Positions 10,719 through 19,331 of a DNA stretch of 64,000 nucleotides are shown here, one piece after another. The notes below the pieces were generated by a model. It was not told the DNA's origin. It saw nothing but the letters and a program-made list of their open reading frames with translations, and did not search any database. Made by a program: the position numbers and the translations under genes. The stretch is from Terriglobus tenax (GTDB taxonomy: Bacteria > Acidobacteriota > Terriglobia > Terriglobales > Acidobacteriaceae). Where the stretch lies: positions 2,232,001 through 2,296,000 of the forward strand of contig NZ_JAGSYA010000004.1 in the NCBI RefSeq assembly GCF_025685395.1, written 5' to 3'. Positions within the stretch are counted from its first letter, which is position 1, and each line of letters opens with the position of its first letter.

Positions 10719-11693
10719 ATGAACCGTCTTCATCTCGTTTCCAGTCTCGTCCTGCTTGCCGGCGCCCTGGGGTGCCATGGGCAGAAGCTCTCGCCGGCGG
10801 AGTCGCGCCGCGTTGAGGTGCTCCTCCGCAACAAGTTCAACGTACCTGCCTATTACGACGTGACGGTGGGTGAGCGGAAGAAGTCGGATACTCCGGGTTT
10901 CGACTCCCTGACGGTGACCTTCACCAACCTGGAAGGAGATCCGTCCGCTGCCGCCGCCAAGAGCGCTGATTTTCTGCTTTCCACCGACGGAAAGACCCTG
11001 GCGCAGCTGACGCGCATGGACGTTCCGCAGGACCCCAGCGCGATCGTCAACGACGGCAACCGCCCCTCGCGCGGCGGCCCGGCAACCGCCCCGGTGCATA
11101 TCGTCATCTACGACGACCTGCAGTGCCCCTTCTGCGCCCGCATGCATGAGCAGTTGTTCCCCGCCCTGCTGGAGCGCTACGGCGACAAGGTTCATGTGGT
11201 GTACAAGGACTTCCCGCTGGGCCAGCATCCCTGGGCCGTCCACGCCGCAGTAGACGCCAACTGCCTGGCAGCGCAGTCCGCGCCCGCTTACTGGGCACTG
11301 GTGGACAACATTCACGCCCGTTATGCGGATGTACCGCCGGTCAAGCCCACCATCGACAAGGACATCAAGCCCGAGGAAGCCCTGAAGCCCGCCACCGACC
11401 TGCTGGACAAGTGGACGCGCGACGAAGCGGTAAAGCAGAAAGCCGACCTGGGTAAGTTGAATGCCTGCATCGCCGGACAGGATAGCTCCGCCATTACCGC
11501 CTCCGTTAAAGAGGCTGACGCCCTGGGTGTGGACGCAACGCCACAACTATTCATTAACGGAGAGCGGCTTGCAGGTGCGCTTCCGCTCAAGTATGTCTAT
11601 AAAATGATCGATGGCGCTCTGTTGGCCGCGGGTGTTCAGCCGCCGCCACCGTACGTCGAACCGCCCGCCGCCCAGAAGCCGGCCGGCAACTAA
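10719..11693 (+). CDS. DsbA-like thioredoxin-fold thiol oxidoreductase, exported
   Basis: The 324-residue protein has an N-terminal signal peptide ending near GALGC, possibly a weak lipobox. An extension of about 100 residues precedes a DsbA/DsbG-type thioredoxin domain with the redox motif CPFC (context YDDLQCPFCARMHEQ). The cis-Pro loop DATPQLFINGE is present, as required for thioredoxin-fold catalysis. The C-terminus is proline-rich. Role: periplasmic disulfide formation or isomerisation. It is followed after 20 bases by a PpiC-like chaperone gene in the same direction, so the pair probably forms an envelope protein-folding operon. Confidence 0.85.
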   Translation: MNRLHLVSSLVLLAGALGCHGQKLSPAESRRVEVLLRNKFNVPAYYDVTVGERKKSDTPGFDSLTVTFTNLEGDPSAAAAKSADFLLSTDGKTLAQLTRMDVPQDPSAIVNDGNRPSRGGPATAPVHIVIYDDLQCPFCARMHEQLFPALLERYGDKVHVVYKDFPLGQHPWAVHAAVDANCLAAQSAPAYWALVDNIHARYADVPPVKPTIDKDIKPEEALKPATDLLDKWTRDEAVKQKADLGKLNACIAGQDSSAITASVKEADALGVDATPQLFINGERLAGALPLKYVYKMIDGALLAAGVQPPPPYVEPPAAQKPAGN

Positions 11694-11713
11694 GCTGGAG
11701 ATTAAAGGTCAAC

Positions 11714-12775
11714 GTGCCAGGACTTACCAAGCAACATACGCTTACCGGGCTGCTTTTGTTGTCGCTGACCGTGGCTGGCTGCAATCGCCAGCCCGCTGCC
11801 GATGTGGTGGCCACCGTGAATGGCAAACCGATTGCCAAGTCGGACCTGGAGAAGTATTACAAGGGCCAGCTCGGCGATCAGCAGCAGACGCCATCGCAGG
11901 AACAGGCCGACTCCATGCGCCTGAACGTGCTTCGCAGCCTTATCGACGAGGAGATTCTGCAGCAGCGCGCCGCCAAGATGAACCTGACCGCCACCAATGA
12001 AGAGGTGGACGCGAAGGTGGCGGAGATGAAAGCCCCGGTCACCGAGGAGCAGTTCAACCAGCACCTGAAGGACTCCGGCCTGACGCTGGACGACCTGAAG
12101 CGTGATGTGCGCCGCTCCCTGACAACCGAAAAGCTGCTGAATAAGGAGATCAACTCGCGCATCAATGTCACCGATGGCGACGTCTCCAGCTACTACAACC
12201 AGCACAAGAACGAGTACAACCTGATCGAGACGCAGTACCACCTTGCGCAGATCATCGTGACCTCGCAGCCGGCCCAGCAGCCTCAGCAGATCTCAAACCT
12301 GCAGGCCAGCAAGGCGAATAACGACGGCGAGGCGCAGAAGAAGATCCAGGCGCTGAAGAACCGCCTGGACTCCGGCGAAGACTTCGGCACACTGGCCATG
12401 AACTTCTCTGAAAGCCCGCAGACGGCGCCCAATGGCGGCGACATGGGCTTCTTCTCCGAGTCGCAGCTGCGTTCGGACACGGAGCTGTTCAACTCCATCT
12501 CCAAGCTGAAGCCAGGCCAGGTGACGGCCGTCATTCCGGTGCCGGAAGGCCCGGGTTCGAAGCGCGCCGTCGGCTACGCCATCTTCAAGCTGGTATCGCG
12601 CGAACCCGCCGGCCAGCGCAGCCTGAACGACCCCGCTGTGCAGCAGGCCATCCGTCAGCAGTTGAAGGACGGCCGCTCGCAGTTGCTGAAAAACGCCTAT
12701 TTTGAAATGCTGCGCGACGAAGCGAAGGTCAAAAACTACTTCGCCGAAACGGTCTTCAAGAACGAAGCCAAGTAA
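11714..12775 (+). CDS. SurA/PpiC-like peptidyl-prolyl isomerase lipoprotein
   Basis: The 353-residue protein has a lipobox (SLTVAGC, about residues 17-23), a SurA-type N-terminal helical chaperone domain (VVATVNGKPIAKSDL onward) and a parvulin-type PpiC domain (HLAQIIV at about 177, then SGEDFGTLAMNFSES, GGDMGFF, and the FKLVSRE strand). It probably assists folding of exported and outer-membrane proteins from the periplasmic face. The start is GTG at 11714, preceded by AAAGG. The DsbA-like gene is 20 bases upstream and a terminator follows the stop. Confidence 0.88.
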   Translation: MPGLTKQHTLTGLLLLSLTVAGCNRQPAADVVATVNGKPIAKSDLEKYYKGQLGDQQQTPSQEQADSMRLNVLRSLIDEEILQQRAAKMNLTATNEEVDAKVAEMKAPVTEEQFNQHLKDSGLTLDDLKRDVRRSLTTEKLLNKEINSRINVTDGDVSSYYNQHKNEYNLIETQYHLAQIIVTSQPAQQPQQISNLQASKANNDGEAQKKIQALKNRLDSGEDFGTLAMNFSESPQTAPNGGDMGFFSESQLRSDTELFNSISKLKPGQVTAVIPVPEGPGSKRAVGYAIFKLVSREPAGQRSLNDPAVQQAIRQQLKDGRSQLLKNAYFEMLRDEAKVKNYFAETVFKNEAK

Positions 12776-12805
12776 CTGCAGCCGCAACGCGGCAGGGAAA
12801 CAAAT

Positions 12806-12845
12806 TGCGCTCCGCCCTTTTTTCCAGGTGCGGGGCGCATTTTCT
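12806..12845 (+). terminator. Intrinsic terminator after PpiC-like gene
   Basis: TGCGCTCCGC at 12806-12815 pairs with GCGGGGCGCA at 12830-12839 (one G-U pair) around a 14-base loop, and is followed by a T-rich run. It lies 30 bases past the stop. Confidence 0.7.
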
Positions 12846-12951
12846 TTTGCTACAGTTCGCCTACCTTGCCACTCCGGCTTCCGACGGTCGCCCGTTGCGC
12901 GATCGCATTCCTTCCTATGCCCGGGCGGCAGCATTCTGACTGGAGGCTTCC

Positions 12952-14358
12952 ATGAAGGCAGGACAGGACTTCATTCGTTACGGGGCTCGCACCGAAGAGG
13001 AAATGGCTCCCGGGGAGCTCGACAAAGGCGTTCCCATTCTTCCCTGGCCAAGCCCCCCGCAACCTGACACGCACCTGTTCCAGTCCCTGCAGCCCCAGGG
13101 TAAAGAGAAGCCGGAGGACCAGCCGGAGCTGAAGCTTTCGGCCATCCTGGTCTGCCACGGCATGGGCCAGCAGGTACGCTATGAAACCATCAGCAGCGTT
13201 GCCCAGTGCCTGCAACAGGAAGCCGAAACCAGCGGTCACAACACGACAAATATCCAGGTGCGCCTGTTCCGGCAGGAGGAAGAAACCCTTGCCCGCGCCG
13301 AGTTCCGCTGGCTGGATGCGGCGGCCAACACCGTGCATGAGGTGCATGTCTATGAGGCCTACTGGGCTCCCCTGACCGAGGGCCGCATCAGCTTCTGGGA
13401 GACCATCACCTTTCTTACCGAAGCCGGCCTCGGCGGCCTCATGGCCACCCGCTTTGGTTTTCGCCGCACCTTTCAGCGCTGGATGTTTGGCGACCGCGTC
13501 AACCTGAAAGCAACTCCGTGGACATGGCTCTGGCTCCTTTTGATCCTCTTCCTGCTCGGCATTGTCTGCCTGTTCATCACCGTGGCCCTGGCGGCCGCGG
13601 CAGGCTGGATCAAGAGTTTGCCACTCAGCGGCTTTCCACCGCTGCGTCCGCATCAGTTCTGGGCCTGGCTGCAGCCTATGCTGCCAAAATCCGGCAAAGG
13701 GTTCGCGCAACTCGCGTTTCTACTGGGTGGCGCGGGAGTCGCCGCCTGGCTGAAGAATCTTATCGTGCAGTATGCCGGAGATGTGGCCGCCTACATCTCG
13801 CCCTACAAGGTGAGCAAGTTCAACGAGATTCGAAACCAGATCCGCAAGACCGGAATCGATGTTGCGAAGACCATCTATGGCTTTACCGCGCAGCCGCCGA
13901 GCGTGGTTCCCTACTATCCCAACGTACTGTTCGTCGGGCACTCGCTTGGCTCAGTGGTCGCGTACGACACGCTGAACTCCGCCATGAACCTGGACGTGCT
14001 GGACCCTGCCAACCAGCAGGATGTGCTGAACCGGACACGTGGCCTGATCACCTTTGGATCGCCACTGAACAAGACAGCGTTCCTGTTCCGCAACCAGGCC
14101 AGGAGGCCCGATGCCTGGGTACGGGAAAAGATCGCCGCGGCCATGCAGCCCATGATCGTGGACTACAGCAACCGCATCTTTCCGTGGATCAACCTGTGGT
14201 CGAAGATGGACATCATCAGCGGCTCGCTGTCTTACTACGATCGCGGCCCCGTGACCGTGCAGAACATCCAGGACCCCTCGGCCTGGATCCCGATCGCCGC
14301 GCACACGCAGTATTGGGAGGGCAAGCTTCTGCGGTCGACGCTCTTCAGTCTGCTCTAG
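12952..14358 (+). CDS. Membrane-associated alpha/beta hydrolase-like protein
   Basis: The 468-residue protein has GGAGG 6 bases before the ATG. It contains LSAILVCHGMGQQ near residue 65 (a hydrolase oxyanion-type turn) and LFVGHSLGSVVAYDTLN near residue 325, a classical GxSxG nucleophile elbow. ITFGSPLNKTAF and a late His (IAAHTQYW) complete a plausible triad. Between the two halves are two hydrophobic segments (about 188-215 and 250-268) that look membrane-spanning, which is unusual inside a hydrolase fold. Substrate unknown; lipid or ester hydrolysis is an inference. It converges on the cupin gene with no spacer. Confidence 0.7.
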   Translation: MKAGQDFIRYGARTEEEMAPGELDKGVPILPWPSPPQPDTHLFQSLQPQGKEKPEDQPELKLSAILVCHGMGQQVRYETISSVAQCLQQEAETSGHNTTNIQVRLFRQEEETLARAEFRWLDAAANTVHEVHVYEAYWAPLTEGRISFWETITFLTEAGLGGLMATRFGFRRTFQRWMFGDRVNLKATPWTWLWLLLILFLLGIVCLFITVALAAAAGWIKSLPLSGFPPLRPHQFWAWLQPMLPKSGKGFAQLAFLLGGAGVAAWLKNLIVQYAGDVAAYISPYKVSKFNEIRNQIRKTGIDVAKTIYGFTAQPPSVVPYYPNVLFVGHSLGSVVAYDTLNSAMNLDVLDPANQQDVLNRTRGLITFGSPLNKTAFLFRNQARRPDAWVREKIAAAMQPMIVDYSNRIFPWINLWSKMDIISGSLSYYDRGPVTVQNIQDPSAWIPIAAHTQYWEGKLLRSTLFSLL

Positions 14359-14838
14359 CTATCGCGTCAGCCGCTGGATCAGCTCCGTATGCTGCGGAAA
14401 AGCCCGTAGCAGAGCCTCCCGGCTGCCCATCTCGAAGTCCGCGAAATCAAAGCCCGGAGCTACCGTGCACCCGACCAGCGCATAGGTTCCGGGCCACTTC
14501 AGCCGTGCTCCGAACCAGCACCCGGCAGGAACCCAGCCCTGCAGCATTTCTCCGGCAGGCAGGCTCTGGCCCAGGTACAGGTCTTCGTGGCGTCCGTCCG
14601 GGTGAATCACACTGACCACCAGCGTGTCGCCGGCGTAGAAGTGCCACACCTCGTCGGACTGGATGCGATGCAGCGCCGAGAACTCATTGCCGCTGAGCAG
14701 GAAGTAGATGGCCGTGGAGGCGGCACGCTGGCCGTGCGGTGTGGCCACCTTCGCGGCTGCCGCGTAGGTCTGCCGGAACCACCCGCCTTCGGGATGGCGC
14801 TCCAGCTTCAGATTCGTAACCAGTTCCTCGGCGGTCAT
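14359..14838 (-). CDS. Cupin DUF985 family protein
   Basis: The 159-residue cupin of the DUF985 / PF06172 type begins MTAEELVTNLKLERHPEGGWFRQTY, where HPEGG is the family signature. SALHRIQSDEVWHFYAGD is the first cupin motif, with His and Glu ligands. Family members resemble sugar epimerase-like cupins but have no agreed function. Start chosen at 14838 because its ATG overlaps the upstream stop as TAATG, indicating translational coupling with the rhodanese gene; the open frame also extends 16 codons upstream inside that gene. Confidence 0.85.
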   Translation of the reverse strand: MTAEELVTNLKLERHPEGGWFRQTYAAAAKVATPHGQRAASTAIYFLLSGNEFSALHRIQSDEVWHFYAGDTLVVSVIHPDGRHEDLYLGQSLPAGEMLQGWVPAGCWFGARLKWPGTYALVGCTVAPGFDFADFEMGSREALLRAFPQHTELIQRLTR

Positions 14839-15671
14839 TACAGCTTCTCGATTTTCGCCTCGGGGTGCTGCGCGTACTCGCACCACGAGCCGTCATAAAG
14901 GGCCACATGCTTGGCGCCGATCAGCTCCAGCCCGAAGGCAAGCACCGCCGCCGTCACGCCGGAGCCGCAGCTGGTGATGACGGGCTTCTTCTTGTCGACA
15001 CCCTTAGACTCAAACAGGTCCTTCAACGCGTCCTTGGACTTGAAGCGGCCATTCTCCGTCAGCTCAAGGAAGGGGATGTTGGTCGCGCCCGGCATGTGGC
15101 CGGAGGAGATGGGGCGCGGCTCCGGCGCGGTACCGTCAAAGCGGCCCTTCGAGCGTGCGTCCAGGATCGTCTCTCCCGCGGCAATGGCCTGCTGCAGCTC
15201 ATCAAAACCGACCACGGCGCCGGCGTCAAAACGCGGCGTAAACTTTGCGGGCTTGCAGGTGACGTAACCGGAGTGGGTCGCGTAACCGGCCTCCTCCCAC
15301 GCCTTCAGGCCACCATCGAGGATGACAACATCCTCCGCTCCGAAGGTCTTCAGCATCCACCACGCACGCGGCGCGGAGAAGACGCCTTCCTGCTCATAGA
15401 CCACGATGGTCATATCCGAGCCGGCGCCGAGGAACGAGACATACTTGGCAAACTCCCGCTCGTTGGGCAGCATGTGCGGCAGCGTAGTGGTGTGGTCTGA
15501 GATCTCGTCAATGTCAAAGAAAGCCGCACCCGGAATGTGCTTGGCCAGGTAGCGCGCGTGCGTGTCGACCGGCGGTGTCACACCGACCGGCGGAAGCGTT
15601 GCATCCAGCACGATGGTGCCGGGATCTTTCAGGCGCGAGTTCAACTGCTGCGGCGTAATCAGAAGGCTCAT
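14838..15671 (-). CDS. sseA: 3-mercaptopyruvate/thiosulfate sulfurtransferase
   Basis: A two-domain rhodanese of 277 residues. The N-terminal inactive domain contains HIPGAAFFDIDEISD. The C-terminal domain has DARSKGRF, SGHMPGATNIPF and the active-site loop CGSGVTA, whose cysteine carries the persulfide; this loop fits the 3-mercaptopyruvate sulfurtransferase branch better than plain thiosulfate rhodaneses. Start at 15671 has GGGAAT upstream and removes an unlikely N-terminal extension. The downstream cupin gene overlaps its stop by TAATG, so the two form an operon. Confidence 0.9.
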   Translation of the reverse strand: MSLLITPQQLNSRLKDPGTIVLDATLPPVGVTPPVDTHARYLAKHIPGAAFFDIDEISDHTTTLPHMLPNEREFAKYVSFLGAGSDMTIVVYEQEGVFSAPRAWWMLKTFGAEDVVILDGGLKAWEEAGYATHSGYVTCKPAKFTPRFDAGAVVGFDELQQAIAAGETILDARSKGRFDGTAPEPRPISSGHMPGATNIPFLELTENGRFKSKDALKDLFESKGVDKKKPVITSCGSGVTAAVLAFGLELIGAKHVALYDGSWCEYAQHPEAKIEKL

Positions 15672-15857
15672 AGCGATTCCCATCTTAGATGCAACAAGGG
15701 GGTGGATCGATGATTTCTCTTCCGGTGCCCGCCCAGGGCTTGTATTCAAAAACTCCCTTGAGCGGGCTTTTCTTGTCACAGCAGCACTTTGTCCTCTCCA
15801 CCGAATCGCATCGCGCGGAGTGGTGAGACAAGGGTTTCTGACATTCGACGATTCTGC

Positions 15858-18428
15858 CTAAGGCTTGCCGACGCCCTCTTCCACCACCAGTTCGTCGACG
15901 GCGATGCCCAGGGCAACTCCCAGGCGCCCGTAACCCTCCTGCCATGCCTCTGTCAGGCGCGGATCGTTTCGTACCTGGTCCAGAAGGTAGTTCCACACAT
16001 TCTGGCTATCCCAGAAACGTACCTCGAAGGGAAGCTGACGGAAGCACTCGGCCATGGTGGTGACAAGCTGCAATATCTCCAGCGAAGGTGCCTCTGAGAT
16101 CAGCGTGTCGCGCAGTTGTTCCATAGCCGCATGCATCCGTTTGCCGGCGGAGTAGCCAATCACCTGCGAGTCCAGTTGAATCTCGTCGGTCAGCGCCTGT
16201 TCCAGCAGGGCTGACAGGATCGCCGAATTGAACGGCTCCGCCTCCACGGCGTTGCGGATGGCAGCATTGAGGGCGAAGTTTGCCGTCAACGCCAGAGCGG
16301 GCGGCGTGGGCATGTTGCTCTGCCGGATGAAGTGCAGCAGCGAGGCGTGGTCCTGGTAGATGCGGCGCAGGCTCTCTTCCACCTCAGACAACGTCGTCGT
16401 CAGAATCGACTGCAGGATGCGGTGCTGTTCATCCGAGAACAGCGAACGCAGCGAGTAGCTGGTCAACGAACGGTCGTTATCAAAGAACGAATCGATGTTG
16501 CGGATGACATCCGGCAGGTTGGCCTGCGCCATCGCCCCGGAGACAGCCGTGGTAAAGGCATCGAACTCAGGCTGCTCGTCCGGCGCGAACGCACGCACGG
16601 CGGCGGAGAGGTTCTGGTCTCCGCCCAGGTGCAGCACGGCGAAAGCCACCGTCTCGCACTCGCCGGTCACACGGGAACGCACGTTGGCCGTGCCCACCGC
16701 CACCTTACCGCGGCCTGAGGAGAAGATACGGTACTGCTGCCGGCGAATGTCGTAGCAGAAGATGGAACCTTCTTCCGGATAGCTGCGGAAGATGGACGAA
16801 ATCGCATAGTGCGCTCCCACCTGTTCCAGCCCGACACGCATGCCCAGCACCCAGCGGCGGTAGACCTGCGCACCGTCGCCCATCTCCGCGATGTTCGATT
16901 TGGCCAGCTTCAGGATCTCGAGGAAGTTGCCTTCCAGCGCCTTCCCCTTCTCCCCGAAGAGCTGGTAGGCAAGCTGCAGCACGCGGCCTGCGTAGGCGAT
17001 GATCTGCACCGTCTCAATGCCGGAGATCTCATCGAAGAACCAGCCGCAGCTGGTATACATCAGCTGCGTGTGGCGCTGCAGTTCCAGCAGTTCAATCATG
17101 CGGATGCGTTCTTCGGCGGTCAGCTCCCGCGTGGCGTGCTCGTGGAAGAAGGCGTGGATGTTCTCCGGACTGCGGTTCAACACAACGTGAACATACGCAT
17201 CGCGCGCCGCCCACAGGTCTTTCAGGTACGGCTTCGCGTACTCCTCTGCAAGCGGGTTCACGTTGTCGCGTACGTAGTCCAGCGCATCGCGCAGCGGAGC
17301 GCGCCACTCCTGGTTCCAGCCGGCGCGGCCGGTGTTGCAGCCGCAGTTGGAGCGCCAGCGCTCCACCCCATGCGCGCAGCTCCAGGAGGTGTTGTCGAAG
17401 ATCTCCGCTTCCCACGTCGGCGGAAACTTCTCCAGGAACTCCCCGTAGTTGGTCAGCTTCGCCAGGCCCTGCTGCTCGATGTAGTGAAAGGCATAGGTCA
17501 GCGCCATCTCGCCATGGCGGTGGTGATGTCCGTAGCTTTCACCGTCGGTGGCAATATGCGCCAGTTGCGGACGGCGATCGTCCTCGCCGAGCTGCGGCAG
17601 CGAACCAACCACGCGGTTGGCAAAGGTCTCGCCGGAGTTCAGCAGTCCCTCAAACGCCACCGCGCGAGAGACAGGCCCATCGTAGAAGAAGACCGTGATG
17701 GTGCGGCCTTCGTCGAGCTTCACCAGATACGGCCGTGTCGGATCGACCTTCGCGTCCTTCGTATCGAACCACTCTGCTTCGGGATCGCCCTCCCTGGTCA
17801 TGACGCGGACGCGCGCGCACTGCGCCGGAGCCAGCACCGTGAACTTGATGCCCTCCTGCGCCAGCATGTCCAGCACGCGACGGTTGGCGGCGGTTTCCGC
17901 CAGCCACATGCCCTCCGGGTCGCGGCCAAAACGGAAGCGGAAGTCGGTCTTGCCCCAGCGGATCTGCGTCAGGCAGTCGCGATCGTTCGCCAGCGGCATG
18001 ATGATGTGGTTGTAGACCTGCGCCATGGCCGAACCGTGGCCGCTGAAGCGATCTGCCGAGATACGGTCCGCATCCAGAATCGTGCGATAGGTAAGCGGCG
18101 CAAAATCGGCCAGCCAGCTCAGCAGCGTTGGACCGAAGTTGAAGCTCATGCGCGAATAATTGTTGGTGATGCGCACGATCTGGTTGGCGGAGTTCACAAT
18201 GCGCGAGGCTCCGTTGGTGGAGTAGCACTCGGCCGTAATGCGCTCATTCCAGTCGTGGTACGGGTGTGCGGACTCCTGCACCTCCACCGTCTCCAGCCAT
18301 GGGTTCTCCCGCGGTGGCTGATAAAAGTGCCCATGCACGCAGACGTAGCGCTGGTGCTCCTCGGGCGAAGGCGAGACAGGGGTCACAACGGTCTCGGGGG
18401 GGGTAACTGTTTTCTTGATTTTGGCCAT
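15858..18428 (-). CDS. Glycoside hydrolase family 57-type protein with DUF3536
   Basis: This 856-residue protein begins after a Pro/Thr-rich leader with YVCVHGHFYQPPRENPW, the N-terminal strand of GH57 enzymes. IATDGESYGHHH follows at about 290, in the position of the conserved acidic and His residues of the GH57 barrel. The second half matches the DUF3536 region that accompanies this GH57 subgroup. It probably acts on alpha-glucans (amylase, branching or transferase activity) in the cytoplasm, since no signal peptide is seen. The specific reaction cannot be read off. GGAGAGC lies 4 bases before the ATG. It appears to be transcribed alone. Confidence 0.85.
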   Translation of the reverse strand: MAKIKKTVTPPETVVTPVSPSPEEHQRYVCVHGHFYQPPRENPWLETVEVQESAHPYHDWNERITAECYSTNGASRIVNSANQIVRITNNYSRMSFNFGPTLLSWLADFAPLTYRTILDADRISADRFSGHGSAMAQVYNHIIMPLANDRDCLTQIRWGKTDFRFRFGRDPEGMWLAETAANRRVLDMLAQEGIKFTVLAPAQCARVRVMTREGDPEAEWFDTKDAKVDPTRPYLVKLDEGRTITVFFYDGPVSRAVAFEGLLNSGETFANRVVGSLPQLGEDDRRPQLAHIATDGESYGHHHRHGEMALTYAFHYIEQQGLAKLTNYGEFLEKFPPTWEAEIFDNTSWSCAHGVERWRSNCGCNTGRAGWNQEWRAPLRDALDYVRDNVNPLAEEYAKPYLKDLWAARDAYVHVVLNRSPENIHAFFHEHATRELTAEERIRMIELLELQRHTQLMYTSCGWFFDEISGIETVQIIAYAGRVLQLAYQLFGEKGKALEGNFLEILKLAKSNIAEMGDGAQVYRRWVLGMRVGLEQVGAHYAISSIFRSYPEEGSIFCYDIRRQQYRIFSSGRGKVAVGTANVRSRVTGECETVAFAVLHLGGDQNLSAAVRAFAPDEQPEFDAFTTAVSGAMAQANLPDVIRNIDSFFDNDRSLTSYSLRSLFSDEQHRILQSILTTTLSEVEESLRRIYQDHASLLHFIRQSNMPTPPALALTANFALNAAIRNAVEAEPFNSAILSALLEQALTDEIQLDSQVIGYSAGKRMHAAMEQLRDTLISEAPSLEILQLVTTMAECFRQLPFEVRFWDSQNVWNYLLDQVRNDPRLTEAWQEGYGRLGVALGIAVDELVVEEGVGKP

Positions 18429-18501
18429 GCTCTCCGGTTCCTGCGGTTACATCTCGGGGTGGACGTGCAAGTCGTGGCGCGGGCGTACGGCACCGTTTTT
18501 A

Positions 18502-18900
18502 CTAGTTTGCCTGACGATTGGATGCGCCAAAACACCAGGCAGAGTCAGCCGCAGCCGTAAGTGCAATCGCAAGCAGATATACAACGATGTTTTTGATGGA
18601 GAAATAACGTCCCAACAGCAGCTTGCCCGCCAGCGTCAGCCGGAAGGCATCCACATGCGGCTCCGGCACCAGCCGCGACAGCTCCACCAGCGTTGCGGCA
18701 ATGCCTGCAATGCACGCCAGGGCAACAGGACGCAGCCGCGGCAGCAGCATCGCCACAAACCAGTACAGCGCCACCGCCCAAAAAGCGGAGCCCAGATACT
18801 TGCTCCAGAACCACGGCAGATGCAGCGGCGCATACCGCACGGCAAGGCCCACCGGAATGGTGAGCAGCAACAACAGCAGGCATGCGGTCACACGTTGCAT
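18502..18900 (-). CDS. DUF2809 family membrane protein
   Basis: The 132-residue protein has about four hydrophobic segments. Characteristic features are GLAVRYAPLHLPWFWSKYLGS near the N-terminus and the late VELSRLVPEPHVDAFRLTLAGKLLLGRYFSIKN stretch; the charged VELSR and GRxFS..N motifs match DUF2809 (PF10990). Function unknown; located in the inner membrane. It lies downstream of the DUF4242 gene on the same strand. Confidence 0.7.
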   Translation of the reverse strand: MQRVTACLLLLLLTIPVGLAVRYAPLHLPWFWSKYLGSAFWAVALYWFVAMLLPRLRPVALACIAGIAATLVELSRLVPEPHVDAFRLTLAGKLLLGRYFSIKNIVVYLLAIALTAAADSAWCFGASNRQAN

Positions 18901-18922
18901 CGTGTGGCTACTCTACCGCAGA

Positions 18923-18941
18923 CCCCCATTTGGGATGGGGG
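18923..18941. other. Intergenic hairpin
   Basis: CCCCCAT at 18923-18929 pairs with ATGGGGG at 18935-18941 around TTGGG. It lies between the DUF4242 stop and the DUF2809 start. No T-run follows on either strand, so it may be an attenuator or RNA-stability element rather than a terminator. Confidence 0.4.
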
Positions 18942-18948
18942 CTGACCG

Positions 18949-19227
18949 TTATTTCGGCGTGGCCGTTGTGGGGTCAATGATGGTGGTAATTTCCGTGATC
19001 TTCGTCGCGGGAAATCCGCTCAGCTCCGCATGGCGACGAATCACCGCTTCATCCTTTGCCAGATAGATACAAAAGGTCTTGTCAGCGGCAACATAGGAGT
19101 GTACCCATTGAATGTCCGGACCAAGCTGTGCCAGCGCCGCATTCGATTGTGCCGACGCGTTGCAGAGCTGACCTTCATTCATGGAACCGACACCGGGAAT
19201 TTCACGTTCAATGACATAGCGCTTCAT
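18949..19227 (-). CDS. DUF4242 small protein
   Basis: The 92-residue protein begins MKRYVIEREIPGVG, with IQWVHSYVAADKTFCIYLAKDEAVIRRHAELSGFP in the centre. This is the ferredoxin-like DUF4242 fold (related to nickel-binding SCO4226). The conserved W-V-x-S-Y...K-T-F-C-I-Y core is complete. AGGAGC precedes the ATG. It is divergent from an AraC/GlxA-type regulator gene across a 104-base spacer, so that regulator is a candidate controller. Confidence 0.8.
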   Translation of the reverse strand: MKRYVIEREIPGVGSMNEGQLCNASAQSNAALAQLGPDIQWVHSYVAADKTFCIYLAKDEAVIRRHAELSGFPATKITEITTIIDPTTATPK

Positions 19228-19331
19228 CGTTGCTGCTCCTGATTCTTACTGCGTTGGTGTTTCCTGATCGAACCCAATCCTAAGGAAACCGAGCACGGCA
19301 TAGGAAGAGGCAAACGGGCCAAAGTAGCACG

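Noticed and set aside
10666-10816. C-terminal extension of the VOC open frame
   Set aside because: It overlaps the start of the DsbA-like gene, lacks family resemblance and is explained by a one-base shift at about 10640.
13518-14615. 365-residue open frame overlapping the hydrolase gene
   Set aside because: Out-of-frame, Arg/Pro-rich composition, no recognisable motif; overlaps two supported genes.
16809-18560. 583-residue open frame opposite the GH57 gene
   Set aside because: Shadow frame; the minus-strand protein has clear GH57/DUF3536 motifs.
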